Source of the DNA: Rhizobium sp.
GTDB taxonomy: Bacteria > Pseudomonadota > Alphaproteobacteria > Rhizobiales > Rhizobiaceae
DNA length: 64,000 nucleotides
Assembly (NCBI GenBank): GCA_027533385.1
Contig: JAPZUE010000007.1
Location: 186,001 to 250,000, forward strand
Direction of reading: 5' to 3'
In this document: positions 51,438 to 60,715 of the stretch, in pieces
Layout: each line of letters opens with the position of its first letter
Numbering within the stretch: the first letter of the stretch is position 1
Program-made: the position numbers and the translations under genes
Notes under the pieces: generated by a model
The model's database searches: none
What the model saw: the letters and a program-made list of their open reading frames with translations, nothing else
Told to the model about the DNA's origin: nothing

Positions 51438-52484
51438 ATGGCGCCTCGCAAGCCAGCAGCTGCGAACGGTCGGAAGTCTTCCGCCAAATCGGCCGGCAAA
51501 GAATTCACCGGGAAGAACTCACCTGAATTTGGAGCAGACGAAGAGCTTCACGCATACCGCGAAATGCTTCTGATCCGCCGTTTCGAGGAAAAGGCCGGCC
51601 AGCTATACGGCATGGGCTTCATCGGCGGCTTCTGTCACCTGTATATCGGCCAGGAAGCTGTCGTCGTCGGCATGCAGATGGCGCAGAAGGAAGGTGATCA
51701 GGTCATCACTGCCTATCGCGACCACGGGCACATGCTGGCAGCTGGCTTGAGCGCGCGCGGCGTCATGGCCGAGCTCACGGGTCGCCGCAGTGGCCTGTCG
51801 AAGGGCAAGGGCGGCTCCATGCACATGTTCTCGAAAGAGAAGCATTTCTATGGTGGCCACGGCATCGTTGGCGCGCAGGTTTCGCTCGGAACCGGTCTTG
51901 CCTTCGCCAACAAGTATCGCGGCAATGACAATGTCGCCGTTGCCTATTTCGGTGATGGCGCTGCGAACCAGGGCCAGGTTTACGAGAGCTTCAACATGGC
52001 TGCCCTTTGGCAGCTGCCGATCATCTACATCGTTGAGAACAACCGCTACGCCATGGGTACCTCGACGGCCCGCGCAACCGCGCAGTCGAACTACTCGCTG
52101 CGTGGCTCCGGCTTCGGCATTCCCGGCGTCCAGGTCGATGGCATGGATGTGCGCGCCGTCAAGGCGGCTGCCGATGAGGCGCTGGAGCACTGCCGTTCGG
52201 GCAAGGGTCCGATCATCCTGGAAATGCTGACCTATCGCTATCGCGGCCACTCGATGTCCGACCCGGCGAAGTATCGCTCCAAGGAAGAAGTGCAGAAGAT
52301 GCGGTCGGAGCAGGATCCGATCGAGCAGGTCAAGGCTCGTCTGCTGGAAAACGGCTGGGCCTCAGAAGACCAGCTGAAGGCAATCGACAAGGACGTCCGG
52401 GATATCGTGGCCGACTCGGCCGATTTCGCCCAGGCCGATCCGGAGCCGGATGTATCCGAGCTCTACACCGACATTCTTCTGTAA
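51438..52484 (+). CDS. pdhA: Pyruvate dehydrogenase E1 component, alpha subunit
   Basis: Thiamine-diphosphate-binding half of E1, decarboxylating pyruvate. The 348-residue protein has RRFEEKAGQLYGMGFIGGFCHLYIGQEA, TAYRDHGH, and the TPP motif GDGAANQGQVYES ending in NN (ENNRYAMGTS). The regulatory-type loop YRYRGHSMSDPAKYRSKEE is also present. GGAGGG precedes the ATG at 51438. pdhB follows 15 bases later. Confidence 0.97.
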   Translation: MAPRKPAAANGRKSSAKSAGKEFTGKNSPEFGADEELHAYREMLLIRRFEEKAGQLYGMGFIGGFCHLYIGQEAVVVGMQMAQKEGDQVITAYRDHGHMLAAGLSARGVMAELTGRRSGLSKGKGGSMHMFSKEKHFYGGHGIVGAQVSLGTGLAFANKYRGNDNVAVAYFGDGAANQGQVYESFNMAALWQLPIIYIVENNRYAMGTSTARATAQSNYSLRGSGFGIPGVQVDGMDVRAVKAAADEALEHCRSGKGPIILEMLTYRYRGHSMSDPAKYRSKEEVQKMRSEQDPIEQVKARLLENGWASEDQLKAIDKDVRDIVADSADFAQADPEPDVSELYTDILL

Positions 52485-52499
52485 TCGGGGAGGGAACCC

Positions 52500-53873
52500 A
52501 TGCCGATCGAAATTTTGATGCCCGCCCTTTCTCCGACGATGGAAGAAGGCACGCTTTCCAAGTGGATCAAGAAGGAAGGCGATACTGTAAAGTCCGGCGA
52601 CGTGATTGCCGAAATCGAGACTGACAAGGCGACCATGGAAGTGGAAGCCGTCGATGAAGGCGTGCTGGGCAAGCTGTTGATTGCTGCCGGCACCGAAAAC
52701 GTCAAGGTCAACACGCCGATCGCGGTTCTCTTGCAGGATGGTGAAAGCGCGGATGCGGCACCTGCTGCGAAGGCAGCGCCGGCGGCAACCGAGCCGGTAT
52801 CCGCGCCGGCGGCTGCCGCGCCTGCTGCTGCCGTTCCGGCCGCTCCGAAGGTGGAAGTCTCTGCTGATCCGGACGTTCCGGCCGGCACCGAAATGGTGAC
52901 GATGACGGTGCGTGAAGCGCTGCGCGAAGCCATGGCCGAGGAAATGCGCGCCGACCCGGATGTCTTCATCATGGGTGAGGAAGTCGCCGAATATCAGGGC
53001 GCCTACAAGATTACCCAGGGTCTGCTGCAGGAATTCGGCGCCAAGCGCGTCGTCGACACGCCGATCACCGAGCATGGCTTTGCCGGCCTTGGCGTTGGTG
53101 CTGCGATGGCCGGCCTGAAGCCGATCGTCGAGTTTATGACCTTCAACTTCGCCATGCAGGCGATCGACCACATCATCAACTCGGCTGCCAAGACGCTCTA
53201 CATGTCCGGCGGTCAGATGGGTGCGCCGATCGTGTTCCGCGGTCCGAACGGTGCAGCGGCCCGCGTCGGCGCCCAGCACAGTCAGGATTATGCCGCCTGG
53301 TACAGCCAGATCCCGGGTCTGAAGGTCGTCATGCCCTACACGGCAGCCGACGCGAAGGGCCTGTTGAAGGCTGCCATCCGTGACCCGAACCCGGTCATCT
53401 TCCTCGAAAACGAAATTCTCTACGGTCACTCCTTCGAAGTGCCGAAGATGGAAGACTTTGTCCTGCCGATCGGTAAGGCGCGCATCCACAAGGCAGGCAA
53501 GGATGTCACCATCGTTTCCTTCGGCATTGGCATGACCTATGCGGTCAAGGCCGTGGAGGAACTGACGAAGGAAGGCATCGACGTCGAGTTGATCGACCTG
53601 CGCACCATCCGCCCGATGGACATGCCGGCGATCATCGAATCGGTCAAGAAGACAGGTCGCCTCGTCACCGTCGAGGAAGGCTTCCCGCAGTCCTCCGTCG
53701 GCGACTTCATCTCCAACACCGTCCAGCGCGAAGCCTTCGACTATCTCGATGCCCCGGTCATCACGATCGCCGGCAAGGATGTGCCGATGCCTTACGCGGC
53801 AAACCTCGAAAAGCTCGCTCTGCCGAATGTCGGCGAAGTGATCCAGGCGGTCAAAGCCGTCTGCTACAAGTAA
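52500..53873 (+). CDS. pdhB: Pyruvate dehydrogenase E1 component, beta subunit, with N-terminal lipoyl domain
   Basis: Beta half of heterotetrameric E1. The 457-residue protein is longer than canonical E1-beta because it begins with a lipoyl domain (about 1-78; lipoylated Lys in ETDKATMEV) and an Ala/Pro-rich linker (about 80-125). The E1-beta body follows ([36 protein letters not shown]). The lipoyl-bearing E1-beta is a known alphaproteobacterial trait. Its lipoyl domain is nearly the same as that of pdhC, including 38 identical bases. Confidence 0.96.
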   Translation: MPIEILMPALSPTMEEGTLSKWIKKEGDTVKSGDVIAEIETDKATMEVEAVDEGVLGKLLIAAGTENVKVNTPIAVLLQDGESADAAPAAKAAPAATEPVSAPAAAAPAAAVPAAPKVEVSADPDVPAGTEMVTMTVREALREAMAEEMRADPDVFIMGEEVAEYQGAYKITQGLLQEFGAKRVVDTPITEHGFAGLGVGAAMAGLKPIVEFMTFNFAMQAIDHIINSAAKTLYMSGGQMGAPIVFRGPNGAAARVGAQHSQDYAAWYSQIPGLKVVMPYTAADAKGLLKAAIRDPNPVIFLENEILYGHSFEVPKMEDFVLPIGKARIHKAGKDVTIVSFGIGMTYAVKAVEELTKEGIDVELIDLRTIRPMDMPAIIESVKKTGRLVTVEEGFPQSSVGDFISNTVQREAFDYLDAPVITIAGKDVPMPYAANLEKLALPNVGEVIQAVKAVCYK

Positions 53874-53888
53874 GGGGAGGCGAGGCTC

Positions 53889-55223
53889 ATGCCGATCAAT
53901 ATCACCATGCCGGCTCTCTCTCCGACCATGGAAGAGGGCAATCTGGCGAAGTGGCTGGTCAAGGAAGGCGACAAGGTCAAGTCCGGCGATGTCATCGCCG
54001 AGATCGAGACCGACAAGGCGACCATGGAAGTGGAAGCCGTCGATGAAGGGATCGTGGCCAAGCTCGTCGTTCCCGCCGGCACCGAAGCCGTCAAGGTCAA
54101 TGCCGTGATCGCAATCCTCGCCGCCGATGGCGAGGATCTGGCTGCGGCTGCGGCCGGTGGTGGCGCTGCCGCCCCGAAGGCCGGGGCTGCCCCGGCTCCG
54201 AAGACGGAGGCCGCCCCGGCGGCCGCTCCGGCGCCCGTCGCTGCGGCAGCTGCTCCGGCGGCACCCGCGGCCTCGACTGGCGAACGCGTGTTCGCGTCCC
54301 CGCTCGCCCGTCGTCTGGCGAAGGAAGCCGGTCTCGACCTCAAGGCCGTCTCGGGCTCCGGTCCGAAGGGCCGCGTCGTCAAGAGCGACGTCGAGAAGGC
54401 CGTCAGCACCGGTGGAGCCAAGGCTGCTCCGGCACCTGCTGCTGCAGCATCGTCTGCCGCACCGGCACCGGCTCTTGCCAAGGGTCCGTCCGACGAAGCC
54501 GTTCTCAAGAACTTCGCCGAAGGTTCCTACGATCTCGTGCCGCATGACGGCATGCGCAAGACGATTGCCAAGCGCCTGCAGGAGAGCAAGCAGACCATCC
54601 CGCACTTCTACGTCTCCGTGGATTGCGAACTGGATGCGCTGATCGCGCTGCGTGCGCAGCTCAACGCTGCCGCCCCCGAAAAGGACGGCAAGCTGGCCTA
54701 CAAGCTGTCGGTCAACGACATGGTGATCAAGGCCCTGGCCCTCGCGCTGCGCGACGTGCCGGATGCCAACGTCTCCTGGACGGACAGCGCCATGGTCAAG
54801 CACAAGCACGCCGATGTCGGGGTTGCCGTGTCGATCCCGGGCGGTCTGATCACCCCGATCATCCGCAAGGCCGAGACCAAGAGCCTGTCCACCATCTCCA
54901 ACGAGATGAAGGATCTGGGCAAGCGCGCCAAGGACCGCAAGCTGAAGCCCGAGGAATATCAGGGCGGCACGACCGCCGTGTCCAACATGGGCATGATGGG
55001 CGTGAAGAGCTTCTCGGCCGTGGTCAACCCGCCGCATGCAACGATCCTTGCGGTCGGTGCCGGCGAAGAGCGGGTTGTCGTGAAGAATGGCGAGATGAAG
55101 ATCGCCAATGTAATGACCGTGACGCTCTCCACCGACCATCGCTGCGTCGATGGCGCGCTCGGAGCCGAGCTGCTCGGCGCCTTCAAGCGCTACATCGAAA
55201 ATCCGATGGGCATGCTGGTCTGA
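53889..55223 (+). CDS. pdhC: Dihydrolipoamide acetyltransferase (E2 of pyruvate dehydrogenase)
   Basis: Core of the complex: moves the acetyl group from E1 to CoA. The 444-residue protein has one lipoyl domain (about 1-78, ETDKATMEV), an Ala/Pro-rich linker, a peripheral subunit-binding domain (about 137-172, [16 protein letters not shown]), a second linker, and a catalytic domain (about 215-444) ending with [10 protein letters not shown], which holds the active-site His and Asp. It starts 15 bases after pdhB. Confidence 0.97.
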   Translation: MPINITMPALSPTMEEGNLAKWLVKEGDKVKSGDVIAEIETDKATMEVEAVDEGIVAKLVVPAGTEAVKVNAVIAILAADGEDLAAAAAGGGAAAPKAGAAPAPKTEAAPAAAPAPVAAAAAPAAPAASTGERVFASPLARRLAKEAGLDLKAVSGSGPKGRVVKSDVEKAVSTGGAKAAPAPAAAASSAAPAPALAKGPSDEAVLKNFAEGSYDLVPHDGMRKTIAKRLQESKQTIPHFYVSVDCELDALIALRAQLNAAAPEKDGKLAYKLSVNDMVIKALALALRDVPDANVSWTDSAMVKHKHADVGVAVSIPGGLITPIIRKAETKSLSTISNEMKDLGKRAKDRKLKPEEYQGGTTAVSNMGMMGVKSFSAVVNPPHATILAVGAGEERVVVKNGEMKIANVMTVTLSTDHRCVDGALGAELLGAFKRYIENPMGMLV

Positions 55224-55238
55224 TCAGGGAGCGGTGCA

Positions 55239-55877
55239 ATGAAGACCGTTCTCGCTTACGGCGACAGCCTGACATGGGGATACGACCCGGTAAACCTGGG
55301 TCGGCATGCCCACGAGGATCGCTGGACGAGCGTCTTGCAGAAGGCGCTCGGCCATGGGGTCCGGGTCATCGCCGAAGGTCTGAACGGTCGCACCACCGCT
55401 TATGACGATTATCTGGGTGATTGTGAGCGCAACGGCGTGAAGCTGTTGCCGACGATCCTTGCGACGCACAAGCCGATCGATCTCGTGATCATCATGCTGG
55501 GGACCAACGACCTCAAGCGCGGCATCCAGGGAACGGCAATCGGCGCGACCAGTGGCGTCAAGCGATTGGTCAAGCTCGTCCAGAAGCATGACTGGGGTTT
55601 CGAGTTCGAGGAGCCCGAGATCCTGATCGTCGCACCGCCTGCGATCCGTGAGACGGCCAATTCGGTGTTCGGCGCCATGTTCAACCATTCGGTGGAAGAG
55701 GGTGCCATGCTCGCCAGCATGTATCGCGATGCGGCGGACGAATCGGGATGTGCCTTCTTCGACGCGGGATCGGTGGCCGAAACCACGCCGCTGGATGGCA
55801 TCCATCTGGACGCCGAAAACACCCGCGCCATTGGACGAGGCCTCGAGCCGATCGTCCGGATGATGCTCGGTCTTTGA
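55239..55877 (+). CDS. SGNH/GDSL-family hydrolase
   Basis: A 212-residue SGNH hydrolase with GDSLTWGYDP at the N-terminus (nucleophile Ser10), NGRTT and the GTNDLK block III, and LDGIHLDAEN near the C-terminus with the catalytic Asp and His. It resembles cytoplasmic arylesterases/acyltransferases. No signal peptide. It lies 15 bases after pdhC and is probably cotranscribed, but a link with acetyl-CoA metabolism is only suggested by position. Confidence 0.87.
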   Translation: MKTVLAYGDSLTWGYDPVNLGRHAHEDRWTSVLQKALGHGVRVIAEGLNGRTTAYDDYLGDCERNGVKLLPTILATHKPIDLVIIMLGTNDLKRGIQGTAIGATSGVKRLVKLVQKHDWGFEFEEPEILIVAPPAIRETANSVFGAMFNHSVEEGAMLASMYRDAADESGCAFFDAGSVAETTPLDGIHLDAENTRAIGRGLEPIVRMMLGL

Positions 55878-55913
55878 AGAAAAACCGCGGCCTGAACTCT
55901 CAGTCAGGGCGCG

Positions 55914-55927
55914 TTGATCAAAATCAA
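55914..55927 (+). promoter_or_regulatory. FNR/FixK-type box upstream of the DUF465 gene
   Basis: TTGAT-CAAA-ATCAA is a perfect match to the CRP/FNR-family anaerobic box bound by FixK and FnrN in rhizobia. Its centre (55920.5) lies 67 bases before the DUF465 start, leaving room for a class II promoter with a start about 41 bases downstream (near 55962). Low-oxygen induction is the inference. Confidence 0.65.
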
Positions 55928-55987
55928 GGAGGTCTTGTGCGCTGCGTCTAACCTGAGCCCATCAACCCCGAAAGAGGAGATGGGATC

Positions 55988-56254
55988 ATGTCGAACACAC
56001 CGCACGAACTGGCAGTGGAATTCCCGGAACACGTCGCGCTGATGCGTCATCTGAAGGAAACGGATGGTCATTTTGCGAGATTGTCCGAGACCTATCACGA
56101 GGTGAACCGGGCCATCCACCGCGCCGAAACAGATGTCGAGCCTGCAGACGACTTCCATGTCGTGGAAATGCGCAAGAAGCGGATGCAGCTCAAGGATGAA
56201 ATCTACGGGATGCTGGTTCGTCATGAACCGGAAGCCGAGACACCCGCAGCCTGA
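55988..56254 (+). CDS. YdcH/DUF465 small protein
   Basis: An 88-residue all-helical protein of the DUF465 (YdcH) family. HFARLSETYHEVNRAIHRAE and MRKKRMQLKDEIYGML form a helical hairpin typical of the family. Function is unknown. AGAGGAGA precedes the ATG. A perfect FNR/FixK-type box lies upstream, and lpdA starts 75 bases downstream, past a hairpin-like segment around 56279-56302. Confidence 0.83.
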   Translation: MSNTPHELAVEFPEHVALMRHLKETDGHFARLSETYHEVNRAIHRAETDVEPADDFHVVEMRKKRMQLKDEIYGMLVRHEPEAETPAA

Positions 56255-56329
56255 GGGTTTCGCTTCCAGTCCCGAAACGGGCCTCCGCTTGAGCGGGGGC
56301 TCGCAAGAAACCGAGGAGTGGAAGCGCCC

Positions 56330-57775
56330 ATGTCGAATGCTTACGACGTCATCATCATCGGCTCCGGCCCCGGCGGTTATGTCACCGCCATCCGTGCCGC
56401 CCAGCTCGGCCTGAAGACCGCGATCGTCGAACGCGAGCATCTGGGCGGCATCTGCCTGAACTGGGGCTGCATCCCGACAAAGGCACTGCTGCGGTCGGCT
56501 GAGATCCTCGATCACGCCAACCACGCCAAGGCTTACGGCCTAACGCTGAATGGCACCATGACCGCCGACGTTAAGGAAGTCGTCGCCCGTTCGCGTGGCG
56601 TTTCAGCCCGTCTCAATGGCGGCATCGGCTTCCTGATGAAGAAGAACAAGATCGACGTCATCTGGGGCGAAGCCAAGCTTTCCAAGCCCGGTGAAGTCGT
56701 CGTCGGCAAGATGACCAAGCCCGTCGTCGAGCCGCAGAACCCGGTTCCGAAGGGTGTGCTGGGCGAGGGCACCTACACCGCCAAGCACATCATCGTGGCC
56801 ACCGGCGCGCGTCCGCGCGCTCTTCCGGGCATCGAGCCGGATGGCAAGCTGATCTGGACCTATTTCGAAGCGATGAAGCCGGACTTCATGCCGAAGTCTC
56901 TGGTTGTCATGGGCTCGGGCGCCATCGGCATCGAATTCGCCTCCTTCTACCGCTCCATGGGCGTCGACGTCACCGTCGTCGAGCTGATGCCGAACATCAT
57001 GCCGGTCGAAGACGTTGAGATCTCCACCTTCGCCCGCAAGCAGCTGGAAAAGCGCGGCCTGAAGATCATCACCGAAGCCAAGGTCTCGAAGGTCGAGAAG
57101 GGCGCTAGCTCCATCACCGCCCATGTCGAGACCAAGGACGGCAAGGTTCAGACGATCACCGCCGACCGCCTGATCTCCGCCGTTGGCGTCCAGGGCAATA
57201 TCGAGAACCTCGGCCTCGAAACCCTCGGCGTGAAGACCGATCGCGGCTGCATCGTCATCGACGGCTACGGCAAGACCAATGTACCGGGCCTTTACGCCAT
57301 TGGCGACGTTGCCGGCCCGCCGATGCTCGCCCACAAGGCCGAGCATGAGGGCGTCATCTGCATCGAGAAGATCGCCGGTGTTCCGGGCGTTCACCCGATG
57401 GACAAGGCCAAGATCCCGGGCTGCACCTATTGCAACCCGCAGGTCGCCTCTGTCGGTCTGACGGAGGCCAAGGCCAAGGCCGAGGGCCGCGATATCCGCG
57501 TCGGCCGCTACTCCTTTGCCGCCAACGGCAAGGCGATCGCGCTCGGCGAGGACCAGGGCATGATCAAGACCATCTTCGACAAGAAGACCGGCGAACTGCT
57601 CGGTGCCCATATGGTCGGCGCGGAAGTGACCGAACTCATCCAGGGCTTCGTCGTCGCGATGAACCTCGAGACGACGGAAGAAGAGCTGATGCACACGATC
57701 TTCCCGCATCCGACCCTGTCGGAAATGATGAAGGAAAGCGTGCTCGACGCCTATGGCCGCGTATTGAACGCCTAA
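56330..57775 (+). CDS. lpdA: Dihydrolipoyl dehydrogenase (E3)
   Basis: Reoxidises dihydrolipoamide with NAD+. The 481-residue flavoprotein has an FAD motif GSGPGGYVTAIRAAQLG, the redox pair in GGICLNWGCIPTKALL, the NAD motif GSGAIGIEFASFY, TNVPGLYAIGDV, and the C-terminal HPHPTLSE-like segment (HPTLSEMM) with the active-site His. Placed in the pdh cluster it is the E3 of pyruvate dehydrogenase. ATG at 56330 was chosen; GTG at 56318 is possible. Confidence 0.96.
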   Translation: MSNAYDVIIIGSGPGGYVTAIRAAQLGLKTAIVEREHLGGICLNWGCIPTKALLRSAEILDHANHAKAYGLTLNGTMTADVKEVVARSRGVSARLNGGIGFLMKKNKIDVIWGEAKLSKPGEVVVGKMTKPVVEPQNPVPKGVLGEGTYTAKHIIVATGARPRALPGIEPDGKLIWTYFEAMKPDFMPKSLVVMGSGAIGIEFASFYRSMGVDVTVVELMPNIMPVEDVEISTFARKQLEKRGLKIITEAKVSKVEKGASSITAHVETKDGKVQTITADRLISAVGVQGNIENLGLETLGVKTDRGCIVIDGYGKTNVPGLYAIGDVAGPPMLAHKAEHEGVICIEKIAGVPGVHPMDKAKIPGCTYCNPQVASVGLTEAKAKAEGRDIRVGRYSFAANGKAIALGEDQGMIKTIFDKKTGELLGAHMVGAEVTELIQGFVVAMNLETTEEELMHTIFPHPTLSEMMKESVLDAYGRVLNA

Positions 57776-57851
57776 AGTCCGGTTGTGAAACAGGGGCTTG
57801 CCGCCTATATGGGCGGCAGGTTCTCAATTGACGATCCGAAAGGGGCTCGAC

Positions 57852-58106
57852 ATGGCTGGTTTCGAAGTCGGTATTCTCGCAACGATATTCTTCGGTGGCC
57901 TTGCGGGCTGGCTGGCCGGCAAGCTCATGGACATGCGCTTCGGCGTCTTCATGAACATCGTGATCGGCATCGTCGGCGCGGTGATTGCAGCCGCCATCTT
58001 TCGGACCTTCGGTGTCTTTGTCGAAGGCAACTGGCTCGGCTATCTGATCACCAGCTTCGTCGGCGCCAGCATTCTGCTGTTCGTCGCAAAGCTCGTTCGG
58101 CGCTAA
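57852..58106 (+). CDS. GlsB/YeaQ/YmgE-type small membrane protein
   Basis: An 84-residue protein with three hydrophobic segments (about 5-23, 28-48 and 57-80) and the family motif GGLAGWLAGKLM. These transglycosylase-associated proteins are common in stress conditions; no catalytic activity is proven. The ATG at 57852 starts the conserved sequence. It lies between lpdA and lipA on the same strand. Confidence 0.86.
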   Translation: MAGFEVGILATIFFGGLAGWLAGKLMDMRFGVFMNIVIGIVGAVIAAAIFRTFGVFVEGNWLGYLITSFVGASILLFVAKLVRR

Positions 58107-58148
58107 ACATCGATTAGGCCGCAGACGCGGCGGGATAGGGTTTTGACC

Positions 58149-59141
58149 ATGGTCACCATTCTCGACAGGACCAATCTTCCGACCGCTGCCCCCGTGGCGT
58201 CCGGCGAAGAAAAGCGCGTCCGCCACCCGGAAAAGGCCCATAAGCCCGACACTGAGGTTCTGCGCAAGCCGGAATGGATCCGCGTCAAGGCACCGACCTC
58301 CAAGGGCTATCACGAGACCCGCGAGCTGGTGCGCTCCCACAAGCTGGTGACGGTCTGCGAAGAGGCGGGCTGCCCGAATATTGGCGAATGCTGGGACAAG
58401 AAGCACGCGACCTTCATGATCATGGGCGAGATCTGTACCCGCGCCTGCGCCTTCTGCAATGTCGCGACCGGCAAGCCGAACCCGCTCGACCTCGAAGAGC
58501 CCGCCAACGTCGCCAAGGCCGTCCGCCAGATGGGCCTCTCACACGTCGTCATCACCTCGGTCGACCGCGACGACCTCGCCGACGGTGGCGCCGAGCATTT
58601 CGAGAAGGTGATCTGGGCCATCCGTGAGGCCTCGCCGGAGACCACGATCGAAATCCTCACCCCGGACTTCCTGAAGAAGCCGGGCGCGCTTGAGCGCGTC
58701 GTCGCTGCCAAGCCCGACGTCTTCAACCACAATATGGAAACCGTGCCCGGCAACTATCTGACGGTCCGTCCGGGCGCGCGCTACTTCCACTCCGTCCGCC
58801 TGCTGCAGCGGGTGAAGGAACTCGACCCGACCATGTTCACCAAGTCGGGCATCATGGTCGGCCTCGGCGAAGAGCGCAACGAAGTCCTGCAGCTGATGGA
58901 CGACCTGCGCTCGGCTGACGTCGACTTCCTGACCATCGGCCAGTATCTCCAACCGACCCGCAAGCACCACAAGGTCGAGCGCTTCGTCACGCCGGAAGAG
59001 TTCAAGTCCTACGAGGACATCGCCTACACCAAGGGCTTCCTGATGGTGTCCTCAAGTCCGCTGACCCGCTCCTCGCACCATGCCGGCGATGACTTTGCGC
59101 GGCTGAAGGCGGCGCGGGAGAAGCTGCTCGCCAAGGCCTGA
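58149..59141 (+). CDS. lipA: Lipoyl synthase
   Basis: Radical-SAM enzyme that inserts two sulphurs into octanoyl groups on lipoyl domains, such as those on pdhB and pdhC nearby. The 330-residue protein has the N-terminal auxiliary cluster motif [12 protein letters not shown], the radical-SAM motif CTRACAFC, and the C-terminal [16 protein letters not shown] with the R-S-S-x-H end. ATG at 58149 preferred over TTG at 58143. It is the last gene before the accessory patch. Confidence 0.97.
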   Translation: MVTILDRTNLPTAAPVASGEEKRVRHPEKAHKPDTEVLRKPEWIRVKAPTSKGYHETRELVRSHKLVTVCEEAGCPNIGECWDKKHATFMIMGEICTRACAFCNVATGKPNPLDLEEPANVAKAVRQMGLSHVVITSVDRDDLADGGAEHFEKVIWAIREASPETTIEILTPDFLKKPGALERVVAAKPDVFNHNMETVPGNYLTVRPGARYFHSVRLLQRVKELDPTMFTKSGIMVGLGEERNEVLQLMDDLRSADVDFLTIGQYLQPTRKHHKVERFVTPEEFKSYEDIAYTKGFLMVSSSPLTRSSHHAGDDFARLKAAREKLLAKA

Positions 59142-59190
59142 CCGGTTAGCCGAGATTGTCCTGCCCAAGCAAGCCGGCGGTCACCAGACT

Positions 59191-59752
59191 CATAACCGAG
59201 TCTGGGCTATGGACTTGTAATATGTTCCGATGGCGCAGGGCTTCGTCTATCTCTGCGCCGTCGTAGACTGGTTCAGCCGTAGGGTCCTGTGATGGCGGTT
59301 GTCGATCACGATAGAAGCAGTCTTCTGCATCGAAGCAGAGGAAGAGGCGCTTGCTTGTGATGGTAAGTCCGATATCTTCAATGCGCGCTAGGGATCGCAG
59401 ATCACTTCCATCGACTTCATCGCCGTACTGACGAAGGCGAAGATCGCCACCTCAATGTATGGCAAAGGCGCTTGGCGGGACAATGTCTTCGTCGAACGGT
59501 TCTGGCGTTCGATCAAATACGAGGAAGTCTACCTCCACGCCTACAAGACCGTGTCCGAGGCACGCGTCGACATCGGCCGATATCTGACCTCTTTCAATAG
59601 CCGACGCCCACATTCATCCCTTGACCGGCAGACGCCGGATCAGGCGCTACTTCGACGCGCTGGCATCAATGATGGTGGCGGCATAATCGAGGCGGAAATC
59701 CACTTGAAAAAAACGTCCAAAACGGTTCAGACAAACCGAACCACCTCTGTAT
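59191..59752 (+). pseudogene. Decayed IS3-type transposase remnant
   Basis: One reading frame (phase of 59191) gives HNRVWAMD, YVPMAQGFVYLCAVVDWFSRR, SIDFIAVLTKAKIATS and WRDNVFVERFWRSIKYEEV then TSFNSRRPHSSLDRQTPDQA, the integrase-core C-terminal part of an IS3-family OrfB. It is broken by in-frame stops at 59218 (TAA), 59290 (TGA) and 59389 (TAG). The OrfA part and 5-prime end are missing. The sequence CGAACCACCTCTGT at 59737-59750 looks like the right terminal repeat. Not functional. Confidence 0.85.
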
Positions 59753-59796
59753 GCGCCACTTACAGTACCACCTATTTCAAATTTGCTGCCCATAGA

Positions 59797-60162
59797 TTAG
59801 CTCCTTGTTCGGCTAGAAATCCACTTAGTTACTTTGCTACGCAAAGCACCATCGCGCACTCCGAAAATCCTGGTAATGCCTAGAATATTCCAGAATATCT
59901 CCAAGTATAGATAGAAAACAATCATCACAGGCAGCGCAAGCGATAACGATAAAATTCCGAATAGGCCGCGCACAATGATGAATAGGTCGGGCAGTCCTTC
60001 AGTTAATCGTTCAATAAGAGCGTTTACTGCCGCAAACATGAAAAATAATATTATTCCTATAATGAAATCAAAAAAATATATCTTTCGTATGTGCATTGAC
60101 GCAACAATAAAAACTGGAGTTATCCACAATTTAAATAATTTTGTTATTAGTGCTTTTATCAA
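59797..60162 (-). CDS. AT-rich putative membrane protein, unknown
   Basis: A 121-residue open frame with hydrophobic segments at about 12-22, 33-50 and 62-95. Its DNA is far richer in A and T than the rest of the window, which points to recent transfer. The start would be TTG at 60162 or ATG at 60096, and neither has a clear ribosome-binding site, so the true N-terminus and even coding status are uncertain. I recognise no family. Confidence 0.4.
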   Translation of the reverse strand: MIKALITKLFKLWITPVFIVASMHIRKIYFFDFIIGIILFFMFAAVNALIERLTEGLPDLFIIVRGLFGILSLSLALPVMIVFYLYLEIFWNILGITRIFGVRDGALRSKVTKWISSRTRS

Positions 60163-60277
60163 GTTTAAAGCCCGCTATATTTGAATCACTTCATAAAATT
60201 CATTTGCGATAACGCTATTTATATCAAGGTTAAAGAACCCACGATGGATATTCATTTGCAATCTGAATCGATTGAAT
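60163..60277. other. AT-rich gene-free spacer
   Basis: No gene is visible in this AT-rich stretch. It is part of the transferred patch between lipA and coq10. Confidence 0.5.
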
Positions 60278-60388
60278 TCAGTACCGCACCCCGATAATCA
60301 GCGCAATATCTTTACTGCTTTCATCATTTGCGCTCCCAGTGGACAGTTTACCCTGTTTGCTCAGGGGGGCACAAGATATTGTGTCGTT
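60278..60388 (-). pseudogene. Possible C-terminal remnant of an outer-membrane protein
   Basis: A minus-strand frame without a start codon reads 36 residues ending ALIIGVRY, then TGA. Alternating hydrophobic residues with a terminal aromatic resemble the last strand of a beta-barrel outer-membrane protein. Upstream it is closed by a TAG. It is too short for assignment, so this is a hint rather than a gene. Confidence 0.25.
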
Positions 60389-60490
60389 CTATTTCCAGAG
60401 GCATCCACCACGCAGATTTAAACTGGCGCACCTGCTATATGGTCGATTGGCACGGTTGGTACATGGGAGTCTCCGTCTTGGTCGGCCTAG

Positions 60491-60706
60491 ATGAGGCGGT
60501 ATTTGGCTGCACAAGGTGGATTTGGTATCAATACTCGGGCGTGTGCCTTTTGGGAATTCCTCTCCTACATCTGGAACTTCGAACACCGCTTTGCCCCGCG
60601 CATCATCCAGGAAATCGAGCGTCACGGTTCAAACGTCCCCGTCGTCACGCTGAAATCCCATGGCGAAATGGCGCAGCTGCTTGATCTTGCGGGGCTTCCT
60701 CATTAA
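60491..60706 (+). pseudogene. Fragment of an unrecognised gene before coq10
   Basis: A 71-codon frame ends nine bases before coq10. The last 50 codons (FWEFLSYIWNFEHRF through LLDLAGLPH) have GC-rich, host-like codon use, unlike the AT-rich DNA just before, which suggests the 3-prime end of a host gene truncated by the insertion. The visible ATG at 60491 is probably not the original start. I do not recognise the product. Confidence 0.4.
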
Positions 60707-60715
60707 GTCCCTGAT

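Noticed and set aside
52362..55139. Open frame of 925 codons opposite pdhA/pdhB/pdhC
   Set aside because: Spans three genes with unmistakable domains on the other strand; low-complexity Gly/Arg/His translation.
60328..60684. Cys/Trp-rich 118-codon frame near coq10
   Set aside because: Overlaps the better-supported fragment frame, has no ribosome-binding site and an implausible composition.
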